Shown: positions 1 to 6,523, counted from the stretch's first letter. The stretch is DNA of 8,075 nt from Ectothiorhodospiraceae bacterium (GCA_029263635.1 JAJUFY010000089.1:1-8075), one strand, 5' to 3'. Made by a program: numbers and translations. The notes: generated by a model from the letters alone, not told the origin.

Positions 1-221
1 AGCGCCAGCGGGTCATGAGCGCCGCCAAGCACACCATCGGCAAGTCCGGCCGTTTCATCGCCGAGCAGGCCATCCAGCTGCACGGCGGTATCGGCGTGAC
101 CTGGGAATACTCGATGCCGCACTACGCCAAGCGCGTGGTGATGATCGACCATCAGCTGGGCGATACCGAGTTCCATCTGGAGCGGTTCGCCGCTCTGATG
201 GAAACCGAGACGGCAGCCTAG
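1..221 (+). CDS. acyl-CoA dehydrogenase, C-terminal fragment (5' end outside window)
   Basis: This is the last part of an acyl-CoA dehydrogenase, a flavoenzyme that introduces an alpha-beta double bond into an acyl-CoA thioester and passes electrons to an electron-transfer flavoprotein. About 72 residues are visible, with the first full codon at position 3 and a TAG stop at 219-221. The segment carries the C-terminal helical-domain signature QAIQLHGGIGVT, which in this family contacts FAD across the subunit interface, followed by HYAKR. The run SAAKHTIGKSGRF resembles the small subunit of pimeloyl-CoA dehydrogenase (PimD type), but a C-terminal piece cannot fix the subfamily. A second, longer acyl-CoA dehydrogenase follows 202 bases downstream on the same strand, so the two may work in one pathway. 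The hairpin just after the stop may end or weaken transcription here. Confidence 0.88.
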   Translation, partial: RQRVMSAAKHTIGKSGRFIAEQAIQLHGGIGVTWEYSMPHYAKRVVMIDHQLGDTEFHLERFAALMETETAA

Positions 222-236
222 GCCGGAGCTGCCATG

Positions 237-269
237 GCCGGTTCCCCGGTGTGACGCCGGGGGACCGGC
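237..269 (+). terminator. strong GC-rich hairpin after the acyl-CoA dehydrogenase stop
   Basis: Bases 237-247 pair with 259-269 in an 11-bp stem with one G-T wobble. The stem continues inward through 248-249 with 257-258, leaving a small loop around 251-255. It begins 15 bases after the stop of the first gene. No T tract follows, so it is not a textbook intrinsic terminator. It could be a Rho-assisted terminator, a processing or stabilising element, or an attenuator between the two dehydrogenase genes. The pairing is read directly; the function is inferred. Confidence 0.5.
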
Positions 270-423
270 TCGCCTGGATCCCGGCCGGTGCGGCAAGCTG
301 CCGCTCCGCGCAGGCCGGCCTGCGGATCCGACCGAAACGGCGGTCCGGCTGCGCCGGGACGCCGTCACTCATCGAAAGCGGCCGTCGCCCAGCGGCGGCG
401 ACCATGTAACGACAGAGCCCCCT

Positions 424-2223
424 ATGGACCAGAAGATCATCAACCGCCGCGATCTCGATTTCCTGCTCTACGAACTGCTGGACCTGGAGTCGCTGACCCA
501 GCGGCCGCGCTATGCCGAGCACGACCGCGGCACCTTCGATTCGGCTGTGGATCTGGCGCTGCGCATCGCCGTCGAGAAGTTCGCGCCGCACAACCGCAAG
601 GCCGACGCCAACGAGCCGACCTTCGACGGCCAGCGGGTGAGCATGATTCCGGAGGTCAAGGAAGCGGTCGACGCCTACTGCGAGGCCGGCCTGATGCTGG
701 CCTCGCACGACTACGAGCAGGGCGGCATGCAGCTGCCGTTCACCCTGGCGCAGGCGGCGCTGGCGCTGGTCAAGGGCGCCAACGTCAGCACCTCGGCCTA
801 TGTGATGCTGACCTCGGCCGCCGCCAACCTGCTGCTGGCGCATGGTTCCGAGGAGCAGAAGAAGCGCTTTGCCGAGCCGATGCTCGAGGGCCGCTTCCTG
901 GGCACCATGGTGCTCACCGAGCCGCAGGCCGGCTCTTCGCTGGGAGATATCCGCACCACCGCCGAGCCGGCCGGGGACGGCACCTATCGCATCAAGGGCA
1001 ACAAGATCTTCATCTCCGCCGGCGATCACGAGCTGTCGGAGAACATCGTCCACCTGGTGCTGGCGCGCATCAAGGGCGCCCCGGCAGGGGTGAAGGGCAT
1101 CTCGCTGTTCATCGTGCCGAAGTTCCTGGTGAACGAGGACGGCAGCCTGGGAGAGCGCAACGACGTCGCCCTGGCCGGGTTGATCCACAAGATGGGCTAC
1201 CGCGGCACCACCTCCACCATGCTCAACTTCGGCGAGAAGGAGGGGGCGGTCGGCTATCTGATCGGCGAGCCCAACAAGGGCCTCTCCTACATGTTCCACA
1301 TGATGAACGCCGCCCGCATCGGAGTAGGGCTGGGCGCCACCATGCTGGGCTACGCCGGCTACCTGGAATCGCTGGACTATGCCCGCACCCGCCAGCAGGG
1401 CCGGCTGCTGGACAACAAGGACCCGAGCGCGCCGCCGGCGACCATCGTCGACCACCCCGACGTGCGGCGCATGCTGCTGGCGCAGAAGGTGTTCGTCGAA
1501 GGCTCGCTGGCGCTGTGCCTGTACGCCGCCCGTCAGCTCGACGAGCAGAAGACCGCCGACAGCGAGCAGGCGCGGACCGAGGCCGGGCTGCTGCTCGACA
1601 TCCTCACCCCGCTGGTGAAGGCCTGGACCTCGCACTACAGCCTGGAAGCCAACTACCACGCCATCCAGATCTTCGGCGGCTACGGCTATACCCGCGAGTA
1701 TCCGGTCGAGCAGATCTACCGCGACAACCGGCTCAACCCCATCCACGAGGGCACCAACGGCATCCAGGGGCTGGACCTGCTCGGCCGCAAGGTGCGCATG
1801 CACGACGGCGCCGCGCTCAAGCTGCTGGGTCAGCGCATGCGGGAGACCATCGACGAGGCCGCCGGCTTCGATGCGCCGATCTCGGGCTGGGCGCAGGAAC
1901 TGGCTGGCGCGCTTGCCACTGTCGGCGACGTTACCCGGGTGCTGCTGGAGCGGGCCGCGGCCGGCGACGTCTCGCTCGCCTTCGGCAATGCCTGGCATTA
2001 CCTCGACATGGTCGGCCATACCGTGGTGGCCTGGCTGTGGCTCAAGCAGGCCATCGTCGCCCAGCGCGCCCTGGATGCCGGCCGGGATGAGGACTTCTAT
2101 CGCGGTAAGATCCTGGCCTGCCGGTACTTCTTCCTGTACGAGCTGCCCAAGGTGAAGCAGCAGGCCGACCTGCTGCGGCGGCTGGACGATACCCTGCTGC
2201 AGGCGAAGGAGAGCTATTTCTAG
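424..2223 (+). CDS. acyl-CoA dehydrogenase, long DmdC-like type with extra C-terminal domain
   Basis: This 599-residue flavoenzyme belongs to the roughly 600-residue acyl-CoA dehydrogenase group that includes 3-methylmercaptopropionyl-CoA dehydrogenase (DmdC). It would oxidise an acyl-CoA at the alpha-beta carbons in the cytoplasm. In order, it shows an N-terminal helical domain (about 35-155), the middle beta domain opening with TEPQAGSSLGDI at 165-176, the C-terminal helical domain with QIFGGYGYTREYP, and IHEGTNGIQGLDLLGRK with E442 in the position of the DmdC catalytic base. An extra domain (about 470-599) is typical of this group and absent from short-chain enzymes. The start at 424 has only a weak Shine-Dalgarno sequence (AGAG at 414-417), but the N-terminus MDQKIINRRDLDFLLYELL fits the family and no better start is near. 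A small hairpin (384-389 with 397-402) lies just upstream. The gene ends in tandem stops, TAG TAG. The true substrate is unknown; many family members are annotated only as generic FadE. Confidence 0.93.
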   Translation: MDQKIINRRDLDFLLYELLDLESLTQRPRYAEHDRGTFDSAVDLALRIAVEKFAPHNRKADANEPTFDGQRVSMIPEVKEAVDAYCEAGLMLASHDYEQGGMQLPFTLAQAALALVKGANVSTSAYVMLTSAAANLLLAHGSEEQKKRFAEPMLEGRFLGTMVLTEPQAGSSLGDIRTTAEPAGDGTYRIKGNKIFISAGDHELSENIVHLVLARIKGAPAGVKGISLFIVPKFLVNEDGSLGERNDVALAGLIHKMGYRGTTSTMLNFGEKEGAVGYLIGEPNKGLSYMFHMMNAARIGVGLGATMLGYAGYLESLDYARTRQQGRLLDNKDPSAPPATIVDHPDVRRMLLAQKVFVEGSLALCLYAARQLDEQKTADSEQARTEAGLLLDILTPLVKAWTSHYSLEANYHAIQIFGGYGYTREYPVEQIYRDNRLNPIHEGTNGIQGLDLLGRKVRMHDGAALKLLGQRMRETIDEAAGFDAPISGWAQELAGALATVGDVTRVLLERAAAGDVSLAFGNAWHYLDMVGHTVVAWLWLKQAIVAQRALDAGRDEDFYRGKILACRYFFLYELPKVKQQADLLRRLDDTLLQAKESYF

Positions 2224-2238
2224 TAGTCGGTAGTAGTC
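2221..2238 (+). repeat. short direct repeat TAGTAGTC, 10-base period, spanning tandem stop codons
   Basis: TAGTAGTC occurs at 2221-2228 and again at 2231-2238. The first copy contains the TAG stop of the dehydrogenase and a second in-frame TAG. The second copy is shifted by 10 bases, so it adds no stop in this frame. It may be a small slippage duplication in the intergenic gap. No function is evident. Confidence 0.6.
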
Positions 2239-2262
2239 AGCGAACCCGCCACGGAGCACGCT

Positions 2263-2835
2263 ATGGACGACGACGTACTGCGGGCAATGCTCAAGTGGCC
2301 GAACGTACCGGCCCTGTTCGGCTGGCTCCGGCTGGATCGCCGCGGCCACTGGTACATCCGCGGCGAGCGTGTCGAACGCGAGGCGCTGGTCGCTTTCATC
2401 GGCCGCAACTACGCGTCCGACGAACAGGGACGCTGGTACTTCCAGAATGGCCCGCAGCGCGGCTATGTGGCGCTCGATTACACGCCCTGGGTATTGCGGG
2501 CCCAGCCTGACGGCAGCCTGCGCACCCACACCGGGCTGGCGGTCGAACAGGTGACGGCGGCGGTCGTCGACGAAGCAGGCAGCCTGCTGCTGGCGTGCGA
2601 GCACGGCGCCGGCCTGCTGGCCGATGCCGACCTGGCCTGGGCGGTGGAGCGCTTCCGGCTGGGCGATGGCAGCCCCGCAGACGATGCGCAGATCGGCCAG
2701 GCCCTGGAACGGCTGCAGGCCGGCGAGCCGGCCGAACTGGCGCTGGAGTACGCCGGCCGGCTGGCGCCGGTGACTTTTCTGCCCAGCGATGAGGTGCCGC
2801 AGCGCTTCGGCTTCGTGCGCGAGCCTGCGGCGTGA
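2263..2835 (+). CDS. conserved proteobacterial protein of unknown function (DUF2946/DUF2944-like)
   Basis: This 190-residue protein has no signal peptide, membrane segment or recognisable catalytic motif, and is predicted cytoplasmic. Its N-terminal half has a pattern recalled from a conserved, uncharacterised proteobacterial family: KWPNVPALFGWLRLDRRGHW near residue 10, then FIGRNYASDEQGRWYFQNGPQRGYV, rich in aromatic residues. The family is remembered as DUF2946 or DUF2944, and the number is not certain. The C-terminal half is acidic and Ala/Leu rich. The start at 2263 is supported by GGAG at 2253-2256 with a 6-base spacer. It sits 39 bases after the dehydrogenase and 30 bases before the PanE-family gene, so it is probably co-transcribed with both. 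The context hints at a role near CoA-thioester or keto-acid metabolism, but no function is claimed. Confidence 0.85.
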   Translation: MDDDVLRAMLKWPNVPALFGWLRLDRRGHWYIRGERVEREALVAFIGRNYASDEQGRWYFQNGPQRGYVALDYTPWVLRAQPDGSLRTHTGLAVEQVTAAVVDEAGSLLLACEHGAGLLADADLAWAVERFRLGDGSPADDAQIGQALERLQAGEPAELALEYAGRLAPVTFLPSDEVPQRFGFVREPAA

Positions 2836-2865
2836 ACGCAATGCGAACAGGACGGGATCTCTAAT

Positions 2866-3807
2866 ATGGCCTCGCCAACAAATGTTCTGATCATCGGCGC
2901 CGGCGCCATCGGCGGCTTCTACGGCGCCATCCTGAACCGCGCCGGCGCGCGAGTCTCGGTGGTGGCCCGCTCGGACGTCGAGGTCCTGCGGGAGCGCGGC
3001 TACACGATCAAGAGCCCGCTGGGCGACCTCTCGTTCCGGCCGGCCGAGGTCCATGCATCGGCGGAAGGCGTGACCACTCCGCCGGACTACCTGATCGTCG
3101 CCCTGAAAGTGGTCGAGGGCGTCGACCGGGTCGGGATCATCCGCCCGGCCGTCGGGCCGAATACCACCATTGTCCTGATCCAGAACGGCATCGGCATCGA
3201 ACAGGAAGTTGCCGACGCCTTCCCCGACAATCCGCTGGTCAGCTGCCTGGCCTTCGTCGCGGTCAGCCGGGTCGCTCCCGGCGAGCTCGACCACAAGGCC
3301 TATGGCGCGCTGACCTTCGGCGATTATCCGCGGGGCGCTGGCGAGCAGGCGCAGCGCTTGAGCGAACTGCTGCAGGCCGGCGGCGTCGAGGCCAGGCTCA
3401 GCGACAACGTGGTCGGCGAGCGCTGGCGCAAGGCGGTTTGGAATACGCCGTTCAACCCGGGCTCCGTGCTGGCCGGCGGCGCGGACACCCAGACACTGCT
3501 TACCACCCCAGGCGGACAGGAGCTGATCGAGAGCCTGATGCACGAGGTCTGCGCCGTTGCCGCGGCCGACGGCCACCCGCTGCCGGAGGGGATCGTCGAG
3601 GGCAATATCCGCAGCACGCTGAAAATGCCTGCCTACCACAACAGCATGGCGCTGGACTTTCTCAACGGCCGGCCGATGGAGATCGAGCCCATCCTCGGCA
3701 ACGTGGTGCGCACCGCCGAACGGCTCGGCGTGCCGGTGCCGCGATTGGCCACCGTCTACGCCCTGATCCGGCTGCTGGTGGCCAATCAGGCGAAGCGACG
3801 GTCTTGA
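2866..3807 (+). CDS. 2-dehydropantoate 2-reductase family protein (PanE/ApbA fold)
   Basis: This 313-residue NADPH-dependent 2-keto-acid reductase has a Rossmann N-terminal domain with the dinucleotide motif GAGAIG at 11-16, an LIQNGIGIE segment with N107, and a helical C-terminal domain. Judged against E. coli PanE from memory, the active-site set appears complete: K189, N193 and N197 keep the spacing of K176, N180 and N184, and S260 and E272 keep the spacing of S244 and E256. It should therefore be an active reductase. Classical PanE reduces ketopantoate to pantoate for CoA synthesis, but many genomes carry paralogues acting on other 2-keto or 3-keto acids. The position here, between catabolic-looking genes and with no pantothenate gene in view, favours such a paralogue, so the symbol panE is withheld. 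The start at 2866 is preceded by a moderate purine-rich stretch, CAGGACGGG. Confidence 0.9.
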   Translation: MASPTNVLIIGAGAIGGFYGAILNRAGARVSVVARSDVEVLRERGYTIKSPLGDLSFRPAEVHASAEGVTTPPDYLIVALKVVEGVDRVGIIRPAVGPNTTIVLIQNGIGIEQEVADAFPDNPLVSCLAFVAVSRVAPGELDHKAYGALTFGDYPRGAGEQAQRLSELLQAGGVEARLSDNVVGERWRKAVWNTPFNPGSVLAGGADTQTLLTTPGGQELIESLMHEVCAVAAADGHPLPEGIVEGNIRSTLKMPAYHNSMALDFLNGRPMEIEPILGNVVRTAERLGVPVPRLATVYALIRLLVANQAKRRS

Positions 3808-3831
3808 GGCGAGGCAGGGCAGGCCGGCTGC

Positions 3832-3855
3832 TGCCGCCTGCGCCGGGCGGCGGCA
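3832..3855 (+). other. GC-rich hairpin in the PanE-family/oxidoreductase gap
   Basis: TGCCGCC at 3832-3838 is complementary to GGCGGCA at 3849-3855, with a 10-base loop. An alternative register pairs 3833-3838 with 3846-3851. It lies in the longest gap of the operon (105 bases) and has no T tract. It could modulate read-through or mRNA stability, but short stems like this arise often by chance at this GC content. Confidence 0.25.
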
Positions 3856-3912
3856 AAGGCGGCCAGGCCTGAGCTTTCCGTGCCTGTGGACGTATTTGAA
3901 GAGGGAATGCCG

Positions 3913-4905
3913 ATGCGTGCGTGGATTATCGATAAGGACGAGGATGGCCGGCCGACCATGGTGCTGCGCGAAGTGGAGCCGCCGCCGCTGGGCCCGGCCG
4001 ATGTGCGCGTCCGGGTCGAAGCCATTGGCGTGAACCGCGCCGACCTGCTGCAGGTACGCGGGCTGTACCCGGCGCCTCCGGGAGTCGATCCGCGGATCCC
4101 GGGGCTGGAGTATGCCGGCACCGTCGAGGAAGTCGGCGCACGGGTCCAGCTGCACAAGGTCGGCGACCGGGTGATGGGGCTGGTGCCGGGGGCTTCCTAT
4201 GCCGAGCAGGTGGGGACCACCGAACGCGAGGCCATTCCGGTGCCGGCCGGGATGGATGCCGTGCAGGCCGCGGCGGTTCCGGAAGACTTCATGACGGCCT
4301 ACCGCGCCATGTTCCTGGAAGGCGGCCTGCAACCCGGCCAGTGGGTACTGATCCGGCCGGCCACCGCCGGTGTCGGCCTGGCGGGCGTGCAGCTGACGCG
4401 CGCGCTCGGCGCCCGCAGCCTGGGCACCAGCCGCAGCGAGGAGCGGCTCCAGGAAGCGGTGCGCCGCGGACTGGACGTGCCGCTGCTGGAAGGCGCCGGC
4501 CCTCTGCCCGAGCGGGTGCTGCAGGCAACGGGCGGCGAGGGCGCGGCGGTGATCCTGGATATGCTGGGCGGTGCCGCCTTTGCCGACAACCTCGCCAGCC
4601 TCAGGCTGGAAGGCAGCCTGGTGATGATCGGCCGCATGACGCCGGGCACCGGCGAGCTCGATCCGGGGCAGATGCTGATGCGGCGGCTGCGGATCCGCGG
4701 CATGACCATGCGTGCCCAGCCACTGGAGGAACGTATCCGCATCGCCCGCATCTTTCATGAGCGGCTTGCACCGCTGTTCGGCACCGGCCGGCTGCAGCCG
4801 ATGGTGTCGCTGGTGCACGCGTTCGAGGACGCGCTACAGGCACACCGGGACATGCTGGACAACAAGCACCTCGGCAAGATCGTGCTGCGTGTCCGTCAAG
4901 GCTGA
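3913..4905 (+). CDS. zinc-independent medium-chain quinone oxidoreductase, PIG3 type
   Basis: This 330-residue cytoplasmic NAD(P)H-dependent reductase belongs to the quinone oxidoreductase branch of the medium-chain dehydrogenases. The N-terminal GroES-like domain (about 25-110) carries IGVNRADLLQVRGLYPAPPG at 38-57, the hallmark of the PIG3/QOR group. The nucleotide-binding domain has TAGVGLAGVQL at 151-161 in place of the more usual AAAGGVG form, and S173-R174-S175 as a likely NADPH phosphate contact. There is no cysteine anywhere in the protein, so it cannot hold the structural zinc of alcohol dehydrogenases. Upstream in-frame starts exist (GTG 3880, ATG 3907). ATG 3913 is chosen because GAGG at 3901-3904 sits 8 bases before it, and MRAWII matches the family N-terminus. 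Family members reduce quinones or alpha,beta-unsaturated carbonyls, which would fit enone or enoyl intermediates made by the nearby dehydrogenases. The actual substrate is unknown. Confidence 0.9.
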   Translation: MRAWIIDKDEDGRPTMVLREVEPPPLGPADVRVRVEAIGVNRADLLQVRGLYPAPPGVDPRIPGLEYAGTVEEVGARVQLHKVGDRVMGLVPGASYAEQVGTTEREAIPVPAGMDAVQAAAVPEDFMTAYRAMFLEGGLQPGQWVLIRPATAGVGLAGVQLTRALGARSLGTSRSEERLQEAVRRGLDVPLLEGAGPLPERVLQATGGEGAAVILDMLGGAAFADNLASLRLEGSLVMIGRMTPGTGELDPGQMLMRRLRIRGMTMRAQPLEERIRIARIFHERLAPLFGTGRLQPMVSLVHAFEDALQAHRDMLDNKHLGKIVLRVRQG

Positions 4906-4950
4906 AGCTGTCGGAGCAGATCAACTCGGCACCGCAAGTGCCTGCAACTC

Positions 4951-4957
4951 GAGGAGG
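4951..4957 (+). promoter_or_regulatory. strong ribosome binding site for the class II aldolase gene
   Basis: GAGGAGG ends 5 bases before ATG 4963, close to the ideal anti-16S complement. It fixes the start at 4963 over the internal ATG at 5008 and is the strongest such site on the + strand of this window. A small stem (GGCAC 4928-4932 with GTGCC 4938-4942) lies just upstream. Confidence 0.8.
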
Positions 4958-4962
4958 GTTCC

Positions 4963-5733
4963 ATGTCATCGATCGAAGCCAGTATTGCCAGCAAGCCGCA
5001 CAGCGGCATGTCGGAGGCGGAGTGGCAGGTACGGGTCGAGCTCGCCGCCTGCTATCGGCTGGTCGCCCATTTCGGCTGGGATGACCTGATCTTCACGCAC
5101 CTGTCGGCGCGGGTGCCCGGACCGGAGCATCATTTCCTGATCAATCCCTATGGCTGGCTGTTCGACGAGATCACGGCGTCGTCACTGGTCAAGGTCGACC
5201 AGGACGGCAACATCGTCGATCCGGACGAGAAAAAGCGGATCAATCCGGCCGGCTTCACCATTCACAGCGCGGTGCACATGGCCCGCGAGGACGCCGGCGC
5301 GGTGATGCATCTGCATGCTGCGGACGGCGTTGCCGTGTCTGCCCACGCCGAGGGGCTGCTGCCGCTCAGCCAGACCGCCATGCTGGTGCACAAGCACGTC
5401 GCTTACCACGAGTTCGAGGGCGTGGCGCTGAACCTGGAAGAGCGGGAGCGGCTGATCGCCGACCTGGGCGACAAGAACGTGATGCTGCTGCGCAACCACG
5501 GTACCCTGACGGTCGGCCGTACGGTGCCGGAAGCCTTCATTTGGATGTACTTCCTGATGCAGGCCTGCGAGATCCAGGTGAAGACCCTGGCCTGCGGCAA
5601 GCCGCACTTCCCGCCGCAGTCGGCGATCGAGACCACTTACGGCCAGTCGGACGGGCTGCCCATGGTGGCCAACCTGGCATGGCGGCCGCTGATCCGCATG
5701 CTCGACCGCACCCAGCCGTCTTACAAGGAATAA
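4963..5733 (+). CDS. class II aldolase/adducin family protein
   Basis: This 256-residue protein has the class II aldolase/adducin fold (relatives: L-fuculose-1-phosphate aldolase, RhaD, AraD epimerase). Landmarks are YRLVAHFGWDDLIFTHLSAR near 31-50, the metal motif HLHAADG with H116 and H118, and RNHGTL with H179 as the third metal ligand, so Zn2+ or a similar divalent ion is likely bound. The position of the catalytic glutamate of fuculose-phosphate aldolase (E73, in a PSSEW context) appears as INPAGFTIH, with G97 where the acid should be. This resembles the adducin-like bacterial branch and argues against a classical sugar-phosphate aldolase. A decarboxylase, hydrolyase or other metal-assisted C-C or C-O lyase is possible. 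It is the last gene of the + strand block, 57 bases after the oxidoreductase, and is followed by the terminator-like hairpin at 5761-5800. The fold assignment is firm; the activity is open. Confidence 0.92.
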   Translation: MSSIEASIASKPHSGMSEAEWQVRVELAACYRLVAHFGWDDLIFTHLSARVPGPEHHFLINPYGWLFDEITASSLVKVDQDGNIVDPDEKKRINPAGFTIHSAVHMAREDAGAVMHLHAADGVAVSAHAEGLLPLSQTAMLVHKHVAYHEFEGVALNLEERERLIADLGDKNVMLLRNHGTLTVGRTVPEAFIWMYFLMQACEIQVKTLACGKPHFPPQSAIETTYGQSDGLPMVANLAWRPLIRMLDRTQPSYKE

Positions 5734-5760
5734 GCTTCTTTAAAGAGAGGCTTGGAGGCA

Positions 5761-5800
5761 CAGAGGATGGCAAAGGGCGTTTGCACCTTTGCATCCTCTG
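5761..5800. terminator. probable bidirectional terminator hairpin between convergent operons
   Basis: CAGAGGATGGCAAAGG at 5761-5776 pairs with CCTTTGCATCCTCTG at 5786-5800, giving a 15-bp stem with one bulged G and a 9-base loop. It lies in the 80-base gap between the stop of the aldolase-family gene (5733) and the stop of moaE (5814), the usual place for a shared terminator. Neither side has a clean T run directly after the stem, though the minus-strand side reads into a T-rich stretch around 5737-5749. A second, weaker palindrome, TCTTTAAAGA, sits at 5737-5746. Confidence 0.7.
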
Positions 5801-5813
5801 CGCAGCTTCATAG

Positions 5814-6260
5814 TCAGTTTTCCAAGTCGGCCTGTTGTAGCGGTACGCCTTCCTGGTAGTCGACGCTGCCGTCGCTGTAATGCTCGCGCTTCCAGACCGG
5901 GGCGCGGACCTTGAGGGTGTCGATGGCGTAGCGGGCGGCCTCGAAGGCCTGCGGGCGGTGGGCGGAGCGGACCACCACCAGCACGCTGTCGTCGCCGATA
6001 TCGAGCGTGCCCTCGCGGTGCACGATGCGGCACTGCTGCACGCCGAAGCGTTCGATGACCTCCTGCTCGAGCTCGGCCAGCACCTGTTCGACCAGGGCGC
6101 GATGGGCCGAGTATTCGAGCCGGACTACCCCCTTTCCGGCATGGTGGTTGCGCACCGTGCCGGAAAACACGACCAGGGCGCCGCTGGCGGGATCCCTGGT
6201 CTCCTCGAGCAGCTGCATCAGGTCGAGCGGCTCGGACTGCAGATGACGGCGGTTGGACAT
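5814..6260 (-). CDS. moaE: molybdopterin synthase catalytic subunit MoaE
   Basis: MoaE is the large, catalytic subunit of molybdopterin synthase. With MoaD it converts cyclic pyranopterin monophosphate to molybdopterin by adding two sulfurs in the cytoplasm. The protein is 148 residues, the normal length. It shows GALVVFSGTVRNHHAGKGV at 27-45, RSAHRPQAFEAARYAID at 98-114, and the signature LKVRAPVWKRE, whose K117 and K124 match the conserved active-site lysines (K119 and K126 in E. coli). The start at 6260 is supported by TGAGGAG at 6276-6270 on the minus strand, a site that includes the moaD stop codon, with a 9-base spacer. It is the last gene of the moaA-moaD-moaE unit and converges on the operon to its left. 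Identification is firm. Confidence 0.97.
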   Translation of the reverse strand: MSNRRHLQSEPLDLMQLLEETRDPASGALVVFSGTVRNHHAGKGVVRLEYSAHRALVEQVLAELEQEVIERFGVQQCRIVHREGTLDIGDDSVLVVVRSAHRPQAFEAARYAIDTLKVRAPVWKREHYSDGSVDYQEGVPLQQADLEN

Positions 6261-6273
6261 GTGCTTGTGCTCC

Positions 6274-6516
6274 TCAGCCGCCGCTCACCGGCGGCAGCAG
6301 TGCCAGGGTGCCGCCGGGGGCGACCGTATAGCTGCGCGGGACGATGCGATCGTCCACGGCGCAGGCGAGTCGCGGCAGGTGGCTGGCGAGTGCCGGCAGC
6401 CTGGCCTGCAGCTGTTCCAGCACCTCGGCGACCGGCATCGGCGCCTCCAGCGGGTGGGAGAGTGTCTGCGCGCCGGCCAGCTCCTGCAGGACACCGTAGA
6501 ACTGAACGTTGATCAT
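6274..6516 (-). CDS. moaD: molybdopterin synthase sulfur carrier subunit MoaD
   Basis: MoaD is the small ubiquitin-like subunit of molybdopterin synthase. Its C-terminal glycine is adenylated by MoeB and converted to a thiocarboxylate, the sulfur donor used by MoaE. The 80-residue protein starts MINVQFYGVLQELAG, a typical beta-grasp opening, and ends in LLPPVSGG with the required terminal Gly-Gly. An upstream ATG at 6564 would add 16 residues overlapping the end of moaA and is rejected: ATG 6516 matches the family start and has GGGAGG at 6533-6528 (minus strand) 11 bases upstream. The gap to moaA is 7 bases and to moaE 13 bases, so the three genes are almost certainly one transcript with coupled translation. 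Confidence 0.95.
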   Translation of the reverse strand: MINVQFYGVLQELAGAQTLSHPLEAPMPVAEVLEQLQARLPALASHLPRLACAVDDRIVPRSYTVAPGGTLALLPPVSGG

Positions 6517-6523
6517 GGCTGCA

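Noticed and set aside
288..2090. A 600-codon open frame on the + strand overlapping the long acyl-CoA dehydrogenase in another frame
   Set aside because: The product is Arg/Ala/Pro/Gly-rich shadow sequence with no family features, while the other frame has a full catalytic domain set.
55..4818. A 1587-codon open frame on the minus strand, opposite four complete genes and most of the oxidoreductase
   Set aside because: Its codons are exact reverse complements of the + strand codons for 424-4818, so it stays open because the sense genes avoid TTA, CTA and TCA, which are rare at this GC. The product is low-complexity (Arg, Ala, Gln, His, Gly rich) with no recognisable domain, and the sense genes are clear.
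5880..6512. A 210-codon + strand open frame opposite moaE and moaD
   Set aside because: It is the antisense shadow of two firmly identified Moco genes and shows no domain of its own.
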